Of a stretch of DNA of 64,000 nucleotides, positions 18,815 to 27,228 are shown in pieces; within the stretch, counting starts at the first letter, position 1; every line of letters starts with the position of its first letter. The DNA is from an uncultured SAR86 cluster bacterium (lineage in GTDB: Bacteria > Pseudomonadota > Gammaproteobacteria > Magnimaribacterales > AG-339-G14): contig CACPMT010000001.1 of NCBI GenBank assembly GCA_902635045.1, positions 325,545 to 389,544 on the forward strand, in the 5' to 3' direction. The notes beneath the pieces were generated by a model, which was not told where the DNA came from, ran no database searches, and worked only from the letters and a program-made list of their open reading frames with translations. The position numbers and the translations under genes were made by a program.

Positions 18815-19908
18815 TTTTGTATATATTTTATTACTTCTAAACCAAAACCTGAAATAGATGGATATCTAGTCTCTGAGCCCATGAGAATTAGTTTCTTTAC
18901 TCCAAGATCCCTTAAAATTTGAGAACCAGCTCCTATTCTTCTTACGTCAATACCTACTTGTGAAGATTGTTTATACGGCTTTTTTAAAAGTTTAATTTCT
19001 TCAGGAATGTTGTCTTTGCTATGACCGCCATCTATTAGAATTATCAAACCAGAACCGGCTTTGTTTATTTTTTTCATTGCATCGCCAAGCGACCACCTCG
19101 AGCCAAATTCGTCAATCTTTAAAAGATCATGCATGACGTTTGTTTGTTGAACTCTTACTAAAACAGGTTTTGATTTTGTTATTTTACCTTTCTTAAAAAC
19201 GACATGAGTCTCACCCGTAATTGAATCTTTATATAAAATTAAAGAAAATTTTCCAAATTCAGTATTGACAATTTTTTGCTCAATCTTTTCTACTGTTTGT
19301 TCGTTGATAATTCTGTAATTTATCAGATCCGCAATGGTTCCGATTTTAAGACTGTGTTTTTTGCTAAATTCTAATAACCCTTCTTTTCTGGCCATAGTTC
19401 CATCTTCATTCATAACTTCACAAATAACAGCAGATTCAGTTAGTCCCGCCAATCTACAAAGATCCGTGCTACCTTCAGTATGACCTGCGCGAGATAAAAC
19501 TCCGCCAGGAAGCGCCTTCACTGGGAAAATATGACCCGGCGAAACTATATCTTTAGCTTTAGCTTTTGCTTTGGAGGCTACTGCTACAGTTCTAGCTCGG
19601 TCAGCAGCAGAAATGCCAGTTGTAATTCCCGAGGCTGCTTCAATGGAAACTGTAAAACCAGTTCCGTGCCCACTTTTATTATCACTAACCATCTGGTTTA
19701 AATCTAAAGCAGCACATTTCTTTTCACTCATTGCCAAACAAATCAGCCCTCGAGCATGTTTAGCCATAAAGTTTATTTTTTCTGCAGTTACCTTTTCTCC
19801 AGCAAGAATAACATCGCCCTCATTTTCACGATCCTCATCATCCATTAGGAGCACCATATTGCCCCTTTTTATTTCAGATATAAGTTCTTTCGTGCTATTT
19901 AAATCCAT
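18811..19908 (-). CDS. ribB: 3,4-dihydroxy-2-butanone 4-phosphate synthase with degenerate GTP cyclohydrolase II domain
   Basis: The N-terminal domain (about residues 1-200) is a DHBP synthase with intact DDEDRENEGDVI (residues 22-33) and RAGHTEGSTDLC, so it makes the four-carbon riboflavin precursor from ribulose 5-phosphate. The C-terminal domain (about 205-365) aligns in shape with GTP cyclohydrolase II, but the three zinc cysteines of the active enzyme are missing: the corresponding stretch reads QQTNVMHDLLKIDEFGSRWS, with no Cys in the whole domain. This matches proteins described as RibBX. GTP cyclohydrolase II must be encoded elsewhere. The gene overlaps ribH by four bases and is three bases after ribD. 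Confidence 0.92.
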   Translation of the reverse strand: MDLNSTKELISEIKRGNMVLLMDDEDRENEGDVILAGEKVTAEKINFMAKHARGLICLAMSEKKCAALDLNQMVSDNKSGHGTGFTVSIEAASGITTGISAADRARTVAVASKAKAKAKDIVSPGHIFPVKALPGGVLSRAGHTEGSTDLCRLAGLTESAVICEVMNEDGTMARKEGLLEFSKKHSLKIGTIADLINYRIINEQTVEKIEQKIVNTEFGKFSLILYKDSITGETHVVFKKGKITKSKPVLVRVQQTNVMHDLLKIDEFGSRWSLGDAMKKINKAGSGLIILIDGGHSKDNIPEEIKLLKKPYKQSSQVGIDVRRIGAGSQILRDLGVKKLILMGSETRYPSISGFGLEVIKYIQK

Positions 19909-19911
19909 CTT

Positions 19912-21006
19912 TTAAATTCTTTTAAAAATTAACTTTTTATCATCTTTTATTTTTGATTCTTCAATTAACTGAAATTGCTTTGAATTGAAGGGAGATTTAC
20001 TTTGGTCTCCATCAAAAAAAGACAAAGCTGTATTTGATAGCATCTTAGGAGCAATGTAAATAATGAACTCATCTATTAAATCCTGATTTATAAAAGAAGT
20101 AGTTAAAGTTGGTCCCGATTCAAGTAAAATATCATTGACTTTAAGGGAGTGAATTTTTTTTAGAAGTTCCTTCAAATCAATTTTATTATCATCATTATTT
20201 TTTATTTCTAAAATCGAGACTTCTTCTTCTTTTTGGAAGTTTTTAAAAATATTTTGATCTTTGCAAAAAATATATTTCTTTCCTTGGCCAGAAAAAAAGT
20301 TGAGTGACGTTTCAAGTTTTGATGAAGTAATTATTCCTCTGGCCGGTTGTTGAAAGCCCTTGAGTTTAAGGATTTCTTCGTCTCTTACATTCAAGAATGG
20401 ATCGTCTCTCTCAATAGTGCCCGAACCAGTTAAAATAAGGTCAGATAGAGCTCTATATTTTTGGCCATCTTCTCTTGATTCTTTGCAGGTTATCCATTGC
20501 TGATCGTTTTTGATAAAAGAAGTTTTTTGATCTTCTGACATTGCAATTTTAGCTCTTACATAGGGTCTTTTATGCAACAGACTGTTAAAAAAACCTTTAT
20601 TTAGATCATTTGGTACTTCTTCAAGCAAGACTTCAATTCCTGCAGATTTTAACTTTTCGACACTTGATTGAGATGGATCCAAGGCTCCAATGATGACCTT
20701 TTTGAAATTATATTTAAGTATTTCATCCAAACACGGAGGAGTTTTTCCGAAGGTGCTACAAGGCTCTAAAGTAACAGTAAGTGTGCTACCCGATAAGACT
20801 TCCTTAAAATTTTCTTTGTATTTTTCTTTGATTGATTCAATAGCTCTAATTTCCGCATGCGGAGCGCCATAATATTCATACCATCCCTGACCCAAGATCT
20901 CTTTGTCTTTTGAAATTATGCAGCCGACACATACACCATTTTGCACAGTGAATTGTCCTTTTTTTGCTAGCTCTAAAGCTTCCAGCATAAAAGAAGAATC
21001 AGTCAT
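19912..21006 (-). CDS. ribD: bifunctional riboflavin deaminase/reductase
   Basis: Deaminates and then reduces the pyrimidine intermediate in riboflavin synthesis. The start is the ATG at 21006; a GTG one codon earlier is less likely. The 364-residue protein has an N-terminal zinc deaminase domain, with HAEIRAIE (His and Glu) near residue 50 and [12 protein letters not shown] near 82-93, and a C-terminal reductase with [10 protein letters not shown] and [13 protein letters not shown]. It overlaps nrdR by eight bases, the usual pairing of nrdR with ribD. Confidence 0.96.
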   Translation of the reverse strand: MTDSSFMLEALELAKKGQFTVQNGVCVGCIISKDKEILGQGWYEYYGAPHAEIRAIESIKEKYKENFKEVLSGSTLTVTLEPCSTFGKTPPCLDEILKYNFKKVIIGALDPSQSSVEKLKSAGIEVLLEEVPNDLNKGFFNSLLHKRPYVRAKIAMSEDQKTSFIKNDQQWITCKESREDGQKYRALSDLILTGSGTIERDDPFLNVRDEEILKLKGFQQPARGIITSSKLETSLNFFSGQGKKYIFCKDQNIFKNFQKEEEVSILEIKNNDDNKIDLKELLKKIHSLKVNDILLESGPTLTTSFINQDLIDEFIIYIAPKMLSNTALSFFDGDQSKSPFNSKQFQLIEESKIKDDKKLIFKRI

Positions 21007-21451
21007 CACTAAGACGTTTTACTTCTTCGCTAAACTCTAAAGGATCTTGGAAGCTTCGATAAACAGAGGCAAATCTTACGAAAGCTACTTCATCGATTTT
21101 TCTGAGATTCTTCATCACCGTCTCGCCAACAGTTTTTGAGGCAACTTCTCTTTCTCCCATCGATCTCAATTCTTTTTTTATTGTTTCTATTAAAGTTTGA
21201 AAAGCTTCTTCACTCACGGGTCTTTTTTCGAGAGAGCGAGCAATGCCTTCTTTCAACTTTATTTCATCAAATGGAACTCTGGAGTTGTCTTGCTTTATTA
21301 TTTTAGGCATAACCAGCTCCGCTAGTTCATAAGTTGTCCAACGTTCTTGGCATCTCAAACACTCTCTTCGTCTTCGAATTTCATTACCGTCAGCAATTAG
21401 ACGTGAGTCTATAACTTTGCTTTCTTCAAAGGTACAAAAAGGACAATGCAT
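20999..21451 (-). CDS. nrdR: ribonucleotide reductase transcriptional repressor NrdR
   Basis: Zinc-ribbon/ATP-cone repressor that senses ATP and dATP and controls nrd operons. The 150-residue protein starts with MHCPFC, and the second zinc pair is in [12 protein letters not shown], giving the expected four cysteines. The ATP cone follows ([20 protein letters not shown]) to about residue 135, and the C-terminus is [15 protein letters not shown]. It lies three bases downstream of glyA and overlaps ribD, so glyA-nrdR-ribD is a probable transcript. Its targets cannot be read from this window. Confidence 0.97.
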   Translation of the reverse strand: MHCPFCTFEESKVIDSRLIADGNEIRRRRECLRCQERWTTYELAELVMPKIIKQDNSRVPFDEIKLKEGIARSLEKRPVSEEAFQTLIETIKKELRSMGEREVASKTVGETVMKNLRKIDEVAFVRFASVYRSFQDPLEFSEEVKRLSDD

Positions 21452-21454
21452 GTT

Positions 21455-22711
21455 TTATTCTGAATAAACTGGAAATTGACCACAGAGGTCGGTTACTTCT
21501 TTCTTAGTTTGATTGATTAATTTTTCATTGTCTACGTCTTCAATGATATTTTTAATCCAAGAAGCAATTAAATCCATCTCATTTTCTTTGAAACCTCTTC
21601 GAGTGACAGCAGGTGTTCCGATTCTTATTCCAGAAGTAACAAATGGAGATTGCGGATCGTTTGGTACTGAGTTTTTATTCACCGTGATATTGGCTTGACC
21701 CAAAGCAGCGTCTAAAACTTTTCCGGTAATTTTATTTTTCACAAGATTGACCAAAAACATATGATTTGAGGTGCCGTTTGAAACCACATCAATATCATTT
21801 TCAATCAAAGAAGCACTCATTCGTTTGGCATTGTTTAGAATCTGTTGCTGATATTCAACAAATTCAGGTTCCATCGCTTCTTTAAAGCACACAGCTTTGG
21901 CAGCAATAACGTGCATCAAAGGACCACCTTGAGAACCGGGGAAAAGGGCAGAATTTAATTTTTTGTGCAGTTCTTCATCTTTACCAGCAAGAATCAAACC
22001 GCCCCTTGGTCCTACAAGGGTTTTGTGTGTGGTAGTAGAAACAACATGGGCATGGGGAAAGGGATTTGGATATAAACCAGCTGCAACCAATCCCGAAACA
22101 TGAGAAATATCAGCTAATAGATAAGCTCCGACAGAATCGGCTATTTCTCTAAATTTTTTAAAATTTAAAATGCCGGAGAAAGCTGAAAATCCACAAATTA
22201 TTAATTTTGGCTGATGTTCTTCAGCTAGTGACTTTACTTCGTCATAATTGATGTCACCAGTCTCTGGATCAATTCCATAACTATAAGATTCGTAAATTTT
22301 ACCGGAAAAATTAACTTTGGAGCCATGAGTTAAATGTCCACCATGGTCAAGACTCATTCCTAAAATTTTATCACCAGCATTCAAAAGAGCTAAAAATATT
22401 GCTGCATTTGCACTTGCGCCAGAATGAGGCTGCACGTTGGCAAAATCTGCTTTGAAAAGTTTTTTAGCTCGATCAATCGCCAATTGCTCAGCCACGTCAA
22501 CAAATTCACAACCTCCATAGTATCTTTTTCCAGGATAGCCTTCAGCGTATTTATTGGTAAGAATACCCCCTTGAGCTTCCATCACTCTGGGCGAAGCATA
22601 GTTTTCCGAAGCAATAAGCTCGATATGCTGTTCTTGCCTTTTGCGCTCAGATTCCAAGGCTTCCCAAAGGTCTTTATCAAAAGTTTCTATGGATAAATTA
22701 TTTCCGTACAT
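21455..22711 (-). CDS. glyA: serine hydroxymethyltransferase
   Basis: PLP enzyme interconverting serine and glycine with tetrahydrofolate. The 418-residue length is standard. Motifs are [15 protein letters not shown] near residues 24-38, [10 protein letters not shown] near 58-67, [11 protein letters not shown] near 94-104 and the PLP-lysine stretch [16 protein letters not shown] (Lys near 230). The [15 protein letters not shown] motif lies near 361-375. It heads the minus-strand glyA-nrdR-ribD-ribB-ribH-nusB run, with a TATAAT on the minus strand at 22732-22737 about 20 bases upstream. It supplies one-carbon units to purine and pantothenate synthesis. Confidence 0.98.
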   Translation of the reverse strand: MYGNNLSIETFDKDLWEALESERKRQEQHIELIASENYASPRVMEAQGGILTNKYAEGYPGKRYYGGCEFVDVAEQLAIDRAKKLFKADFANVQPHSGASANAAIFLALLNAGDKILGMSLDHGGHLTHGSKVNFSGKIYESYSYGIDPETGDINYDEVKSLAEEHQPKLIICGFSAFSGILNFKKFREIADSVGAYLLADISHVSGLVAAGLYPNPFPHAHVVSTTTHKTLVGPRGGLILAGKDEELHKKLNSALFPGSQGGPLMHVIAAKAVCFKEAMEPEFVEYQQQILNNAKRMSASLIENDIDVVSNGTSNHMFLVNLVKNKITGKVLDAALGQANITVNKNSVPNDPQSPFVTSGIRIGTPAVTRRGFKENEMDLIASWIKNIIEDVDNEKLINQTKKEVTDLCGQFPVYSE

Positions 22712-22731
22712 TTTCGATCTCGAATTGCTTA

Positions 22732-22737
22732 ATTATA
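22732..22737 (-). promoter_or_regulatory. candidate -10 element for glyA
   Basis: A perfect TATAAT on the minus strand, 20 bases before the glyA ATG, in the short gap after nth. The -35 position falls at the end of nth and is a poor match. Confidence 0.35.
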
Positions 22738-22756
22738 CCTTGGCTATTCATCTTTT

Positions 22757-23410
22757 CTATGGCTTCTTGGTTATAACCTTACTTCTTCTTTTAGGGAAAA
22801 GACTCGTACAAATGTGACACTCAAGTCCATAACATTTCCTCGCCAAACAAAATTCACGGCCATAAAATATGATTTGTAGATGCAAATCGCCCCAACTTTC
22901 TTCAGGAAAAAGTTTTTTTAAGTCTTTTTCAGTTTGCTCGACACTTTTCCCGTTACTAAGTTTCCAACGTTGCGCTAATCGATGAATATGGGTGTCGACT
23001 GCGAATGCCGGATGGCCAAAAGCTTGATTGACTACAACTGAAGCAGTTTTATGGCCAACACCTGGAAGAGTGATTAGCTCTTCAATCGTCTTTGGCACTC
23101 TCGAATTAAATCTTTCAATGAGTATTTTGGAGGTTTCGTAAATTGCACGTGATTTTTTTGGAGCCAAACCACAAGTTTTAATATATTCGTGTATTTTTTT
23201 AATACCAAGGGCGTACATCTTTTTAGGTGTATTAGCCACTTTGAATAGTTCTTTGGTGACAATATTTACTCTTTCATCCGTGCATTGAGCACTCAAAAGG
23301 ACTGCTATCAAAAGTGTAAAAGGATTCGAAAAGTTAAGAGGCGGTTTAGGATTCTTATATAATTTTTCAAGTTCTTTTTTTATAAAAAAAGCTCTTTCTT
23401 TTTTATTCAT
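22757..23410 (-). CDS. nth: endonuclease III-type DNA glycosylase/AP lyase
   Basis: Base-excision repair glycosylase for oxidised pyrimidines. The 217-residue protein has the helix-hairpin-helix LPGVGHKTASVVV with the catalytic lysine and VDTHIHRLAQRW with the catalytic aspartate. The C-terminal iron-sulfur ligands are unusual: instead of the canonical C-x6-C-x2-C-x5-C there is C-x4-C-x4-C-x2-C (in CLARKCYGLECHIC), with no fourth cysteine afterwards in the usual place. Whether it binds a 4Fe-4S cluster is uncertain. It stands 45 bases upstream of glyA on the same strand and divergent from the TonB-dependent receptor. The rnf genes often near nth are absent. Confidence 0.93.
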   Translation of the reverse strand: MNKKERAFFIKKELEKLYKNPKPPLNFSNPFTLLIAVLLSAQCTDERVNIVTKELFKVANTPKKMYALGIKKIHEYIKTCGLAPKKSRAIYETSKILIERFNSRVPKTIEELITLPGVGHKTASVVVNQAFGHPAFAVDTHIHRLAQRWKLSNGKSVEQTEKDLKKLFPEESWGDLHLQIIFYGREFCLARKCYGLECHICTSLFPKRRSKVITKKP

Positions 23411-23551
23411 TAAAGCCTTTTAATTAAGAAGTTTAACTTGATGATTATACACATTAAAAAAAGGTAATTTTTGAAATTTAAAGTCGTTTTAGAGTTGATT
23501 TTGTAGATCTATTTTTATAAGTTTTTTAGGGAATTTTTTATATTCGAATGC

Positions 23552-23580
23552 TTGTCATATAAAAAAAGCTAGGGTATTAT
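23552..23580 (+). promoter_or_regulatory. sigma-70-type promoter of the TonB-dependent receptor
   Basis: TTGTCA at 23552-23557 and TATTAT at 23575-23580 are separated by exactly 17 bases; each matches consensus at five of six positions. The predicted transcription start is near 23587, giving a leader of about 113 bases before the receptor start at 23700. This is the most convincing promoter in the window. Confidence 0.7.
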
Positions 23581-23598
23581 CAAAATTAAGGGGAGACA

Positions 23599-23703
23599 AT
23601 GCACTCGAAGTTTTTACTTCGTCCTTTCTGTGCTCATGTTATTGAGAAAAAGAAAGCCTGTTTCTTCGATAACATTTGTACTCAAATAGGGAGGAGTATA
23701 TGA
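23599..23703 (+). CDS. possible 34-codon leader peptide upstream of the TonB-dependent receptor
   Basis: A short open frame starts at ATG 23599, three bases after an AAGGGGAG stretch (23588-23595), and ends at a TGA (23701-23703) that overlaps the receptor ATG as ATGA. It starts about 12 bases after the predicted transcription start. The peptide begins MHSKFLLRPFCAHVIEKKK and contains three cysteines (positions 11, 21, 27), four phenylalanines and no obvious membrane segment. The four-base overlap is the classic geometry for translational coupling, and its path runs through the hairpin and the pairing partner of the receptor ribosome-binding site. It may be a regulatory leader peptide or chance; nothing is known to me about a homologue. 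Confidence 0.4.
   Translation: MHSKFLLRPFCAHVIEKKKACFFDNICTQIGRSI
23606..23696 (+). promoter_or_regulatory. structured 5' leader that may hide the receptor ribosome-binding site
   Basis: By eye the leader folds into a small hairpin CGAAG/CTTCG (23606-23621), then a long rod. In the rod, 23622-23631 (TCCTTTCTGT) pairs with 23686-23695 (ATAGGGAGGA), which is the receptor Shine-Dalgarno sequence: ten pairs with three G-U. Inside it 23637-23645 pairs with 23666-23674, and AGAAA at 23651-23655 with TTTCT at 23661-23665 around a GCCTG loop. The receptor Shine-Dalgarno (AGGGAGGAG, 23688-23696) would thus be sequestered unless the leader frame is translated or the RNA refolds. Predicted by hand, not computed. 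Confidence 0.4.
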
Positions 23704-26700
23704 ACAAACTTATAAAATTTCTTGCTACTGTTGCATTAGTCATGGGCTTCCAAGTACCGGCATTTGCGCAAGGAGCTTTTGAAGAAGTTATTGTAACGGC
23801 TCAACGTACTGAAGAGAGTCTTCAAGATGTACCTATTGCTGTTACCGCTTTGTCGTCTGACGATTTAGATGAAAAACAAATCATAACTTTTTCAGATTTA
23901 CAGTTGAATGTTCCTGGATTAAATTTCGGTCAAACTAACTTTGGTGGAGCTTCCATCAACATTAGAGGTATCGGAAGATTGTCTACTGGCGCATCTTTTG
24001 ACCAATCGGTAAGTTATCACGTAAATGAAAGTCCAATTGCCACCGCTGGGGTTGGTATTGAACAGTTCGATGTTGAACGTGTTGAGGTGCTTAGGGGACC
24101 TCAAGGAACACTATATGGTCGTGGTGCTACCGCAGGAGCAATTAACGTTGTTACTAACAAACCATCTTTTGATGGCGTTGAAGGTCGAGTAAAAGTTACT
24201 GCTGGTAATTACAACACTCAAAAAATCGAAGCAATGTTTAACTACCCAATCTCGGATAACATGGCGATTCGTTTCTCTGGATACGATCTTCAAAGGGACG
24301 GTTACATTGATAATTTATTTTTACCAAATGAAGATTACAACGGACGAGATCAAACAGCTGGACGTTTTTCATTTGCTTGGGATGGTGGACCTACTCAAGT
24401 GAATTTGATGTTTGAAAACTACAATGAAAACAGTACTCGAGCTTTAAAAGGTCGATACGTTTGTAAAAACAGCCCCAAACCTAACAGAGGTTGTGTATTA
24501 GGTGGTAAAGAATCTGATTCAGATCTTGCAAACCCAGCAGGTGTTTACGATGGAATCATTGCTGCAGTTATGTTGAAATCAGCTCCTCCAGCAGCTAATG
24601 TTGATCAATTCATAGCGCTTGGTGCATTATCAGGAAACGAGATTCGTCCTGCTAATATGACTGCTAGACAAGCCCACGCTAATTTCACTCCAATTTGGCA
24701 AAGAGATTCAGATGTCATTACTCTTAACATTGATCACGAGCTTGACATGGGAAGCATTGGCTTTACTTACACCGGCTACACTTATCATGGACTAGACCGT
24801 GGTGATTCAGATATGGCTGTTAACCCTAAAAATTTAATGCCAGATGGTAGTGGAAGCTATGTTTTAAACCCTACTAAATATCCAATGATTAATAGTGGAG
24901 TTAGAAGTCAAAGAGGAGTTACAGCTCCAACAATTGCAGAAGAAATGGCAGGTAACCTTGCCGTACTTTATCAACCTAAGTACCAATTAGTTAACTCTGA
25001 TAGAGGTGAGTTTATTGATGGTACTAATTTTGAAGGTGCCGATAAATATGCAGAATTGAAATTTGCTTCTAGTTTTGATGGACCTCACAATTTCTTAATA
25101 GGTATCAATTCTTACGAAGTAAACGTCGATAGTAGATATTTAACAGCAAGTTCACCTTTGGCTACGTTGGCGGCTGGTGTTGGGTATTACCCAAGTATTT
25201 TCGGTACGGCTACTAATTTCGATTTAGAAGCTCAAGGAATTTTTGGTGAATATTACTACCAAATCAACGACGATATGAAGTTAACCATTGGAGCTCGATT
25301 CTCGGATGAAACAAAAACTGAGACAAGTTTTTTAAGCTCTTATAAAACTGCTACCAATGTAAACAGTGCTGCTTATGACAGCTTGACTAATCAAGTTGGG
25401 CAAGGCTATGGCTTTAAGATAGCTTCTTTAGGTCAAGCAAATCACGATTGGCCTACCAACGGTAACGGTGTCTTCGTGCATGGTTCACTGGACTCATGTA
25501 TTAGTCCAACAGGAATCTTAGCCAAACTTCAAAATGCTAACGCTTACACTGACAATGCTTGTGGTACTTCGGCCGATGAAGTTATCGCTTTGTCAAAAGT
25601 CGATACTGGCGTAGATTACAATGCTGACATTACGGCTAAAAATGCTGCTTTCTTGCAAGCGGCAGGAGCTGCTTTGATAGGTGGACAAACTACAGCTCAA
25701 GCTATGGTAACTGCCAAAGATCAATATGTTGCCTTGGTAGATGCGGTCGCTAAAGTGCCATCTATGTATGTGACTAACACTAACTATAAAAAGCCAGGTT
25801 GGCCTTCTTACGGGGCGAATGTATTGGATTATGAAACAACTGCTGGTCGTGTTGTTTTCGACTGGCAATACGATGACAACTCTATGATGTTTGTTTCATT
25901 AGCAAGGGGAACCAAGCCGGCGGGTATAAACCCAGGAGCTAACCCTAGAATCTATCCTCCTTGTTATGCCGGATCTTCAGGTGGCGTATCTTGGACTGCT
26001 ACTTCAAAAGCAGATGGTTGTGTGGATATTCCTGCAACAACTAACAAAGAGGTAGTTGATACCATAGAAGTTGGTGTGAAAACTGATTTATTGGACGGGC
26101 AATTGAGGCTTAACGCCAGTGCTTATGCAATGAAGTACGATGATCTTCAAATTGCTTCGGTTGTGGAAGCGACAACTTTCAACTTCAACTCAGATGCTGA
26201 TATCTTCGGTGCCGATGTTGAGTTGATTTATGTTCCAGATGCGAATCCTAATCTAAGAATTGATGCAATGTTGTCATTCTTGGATACGGAAATAACTTCT
26301 GAAGACTTTAGATTGAATGCATTCAACAAGTTAGGTACAGGTACACCAGATGATATCTCTGCAACGCATGTAGAAATCAAATGTACGGCATTGCTTTATC
26401 AAGCAACTTCAGCTTGTGTAGGTAATAACTTTGTTGTCAAGAAATCAGATCTTTTAACTGCTCTTGGAAACAATACCTACTCTAATGCTACTGAGTGGCA
26501 ATCAGGTGAAACCGGTGCTTCTGCAGTTGGCGGAACTACTAACTTTGCAGCTATGTTTAGCAACACAGGTTTAACCAATTCTCAAGCAGCTTGGTTGTCT
26601 GACTTAGGAACCATTCAAGGTGTGTTAGGTGCGACTGCAACTACTTTCCCAGCTTACGGTGATCGAAATGTTTATGATGTTGCGGGTACTACTCAACTTA

Positions 26701-27101
26701 TGAACATTGCAACAACCAATGGTGTGACAAGTAGTATTAAGGGCAATTCTTTGCCACAGGCGCCTGAGACTTCAATCAACCTAAGTGCAAGCTATACTTA
26801 CAACATGAGTAATGGATATACCCTAATTCCATCTGCTACTTACTACTATCAAGATGAAATGTACTCAACTGAATTCAATGCGACTATTTCAGATCTTATT
26901 GAATCATGGGACGAAGTTAATCTTGGATTATTAGTAATTCCAGCTAATGGAGATTGGACTCTGAAAGTATATGCTAGAAACGTTACAGATGAAGATAACG
27001 TTACAATGAAATACAACTCTACGGATGTGACTGGTAACTTCCAAACTTGGCAGTACCGTGATCCTAGAACCGCGGGAGTTGAGTTCACTATGCAGTTCTA
27101 A
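23700..27101 (+). CDS. TonB-dependent outer membrane receptor
   Basis: Large outer-membrane active transporter of 1133 residues. I start it at ATG 23700, which has AGGGAGGAG four bases upstream and a clear signal peptide (MNKLIKFLATVALVMGFQVP, cleavage after AFA near residue 23). A TonB-box-like EEVIVTAQRTEESLQDVPIA follows, and the plug domain contains NIRGIGR and VEVLRGPQGTLYGRGATAGAINVVT. The barrel ends in the terminal phenylalanine typical of outer-membrane barrels. Eight cysteines occur as four close pairs (255/265, 600/621, 755/774, 895/906), probably loop disulfides. Composition is less AT-rich and Ala/Thr/Gly-rich compared with neighbours. The ligand is unknown; the size is larger than siderophore receptors and it sits alone with its own promoter and terminator. 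Confidence 0.93.
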   Translation: MNKLIKFLATVALVMGFQVPAFAQGAFEEVIVTAQRTEESLQDVPIAVTALSSDDLDEKQIITFSDLQLNVPGLNFGQTNFGGASINIRGIGRLSTGASFDQSVSYHVNESPIATAGVGIEQFDVERVEVLRGPQGTLYGRGATAGAINVVTNKPSFDGVEGRVKVTAGNYNTQKIEAMFNYPISDNMAIRFSGYDLQRDGYIDNLFLPNEDYNGRDQTAGRFSFAWDGGPTQVNLMFENYNENSTRALKGRYVCKNSPKPNRGCVLGGKESDSDLANPAGVYDGIIAAVMLKSAPPAANVDQFIALGALSGNEIRPANMTARQAHANFTPIWQRDSDVITLNIDHELDMGSIGFTYTGYTYHGLDRGDSDMAVNPKNLMPDGSGSYVLNPTKYPMINSGVRSQRGVTAPTIAEEMAGNLAVLYQPKYQLVNSDRGEFIDGTNFEGADKYAELKFASSFDGPHNFLIGINSYEVNVDSRYLTASSPLATLAAGVGYYPSIFGTATNFDLEAQGIFGEYYYQINDDMKLTIGARFSDETKTETSFLSSYKTATNVNSAAYDSLTNQVGQGYGFKIASLGQANHDWPTNGNGVFVHGSLDSCISPTGILAKLQNANAYTDNACGTSADEVIALSKVDTGVDYNADITAKNAAFLQAAGAALIGGQTTAQAMVTAKDQYVALVDAVAKVPSMYVTNTNYKKPGWPSYGANVLDYETTAGRVVFDWQYDDNSMMFVSLARGTKPAGINPGANPRIYPPCYAGSSGGVSWTATSKADGCVDIPATTNKEVVDTIEVGVKTDLLDGQLRLNASAYAMKYDDLQIASVVEATTFNFNSDADIFGADVELIYVPDANPNLRIDAMLSFLDTEITSEDFRLNAFNKLGTGTPDDISATHVEIKCTALLYQATSACVGNNFVVKKSDLLTALGNNTYSNATEWQSGETGASAVGGTTNFAAMFSNTGLTNSQAAWLSDLGTIQGVLGATATTFPAYGDRNVYDVAGTTQLMNIATTNGVTSSIKGNSLPQAPETSINLSASYTYNMSNGYTLIPSATYYYQDEMYSTEFNATISDLIESWDEVNLGLLVIPANGDWTLKVYARNVTDEDNVTMKYNSTDVTGNFQTWQYRDPRTAGVEFTMQF

Positions 27102-27114
27102 ATTTTGAATTGCT

Positions 27115-27148
27115 AAAAAAAGCCCTGCTCAGTCAGGGCTTTTTTTTA
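27115..27148 (+). terminator. intrinsic terminator after the TonB-dependent receptor
   Basis: AGCCCTG (27121-27127) pairs perfectly with CAGGGCT (27134-27140) around a six-base loop, flanked by six A upstream and followed by eight T. It is the only clear intrinsic terminator I found in the window. Confidence 0.93.
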
Positions 27149-27179
27149 ATATTGATTAGAAAATGGAATATAAATTCTT

Positions 27180-27185
27180 TATAAT
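27180..27185 (+). promoter_or_regulatory. candidate -10 element for the thiolase gene
   Basis: TATAAT lies 43 bases before the thiolase ATG, after the upstream terminator, so an independent promoter is needed here. The -35 region (TTAGAA at 27156-27161, 18-base spacer) is weak. The thiolase has a strong AAGGAG at 27218-27223. Confidence 0.4.
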
Positions 27186-27228
27186 CAATTTTCGTTTGAA
27201 TAGTTTAAATATTTTATAAGGAGAAAGA

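Noticed and set aside
21513..22696. Open frames opposite to glyA
   Set aside because: Shadows of glyA with no recognisable protein features.
23606..23621. CGAAG/CTTCG hairpin as an intrinsic terminator
   Set aside because: Five base pairs and no T-run following; kept only as part of the leader structure.
25593..27088. Frames opposite the TonB receptor
   Set aside because: Reverse-complement shadows of a Thr/Ala/Gly-rich coding sequence.
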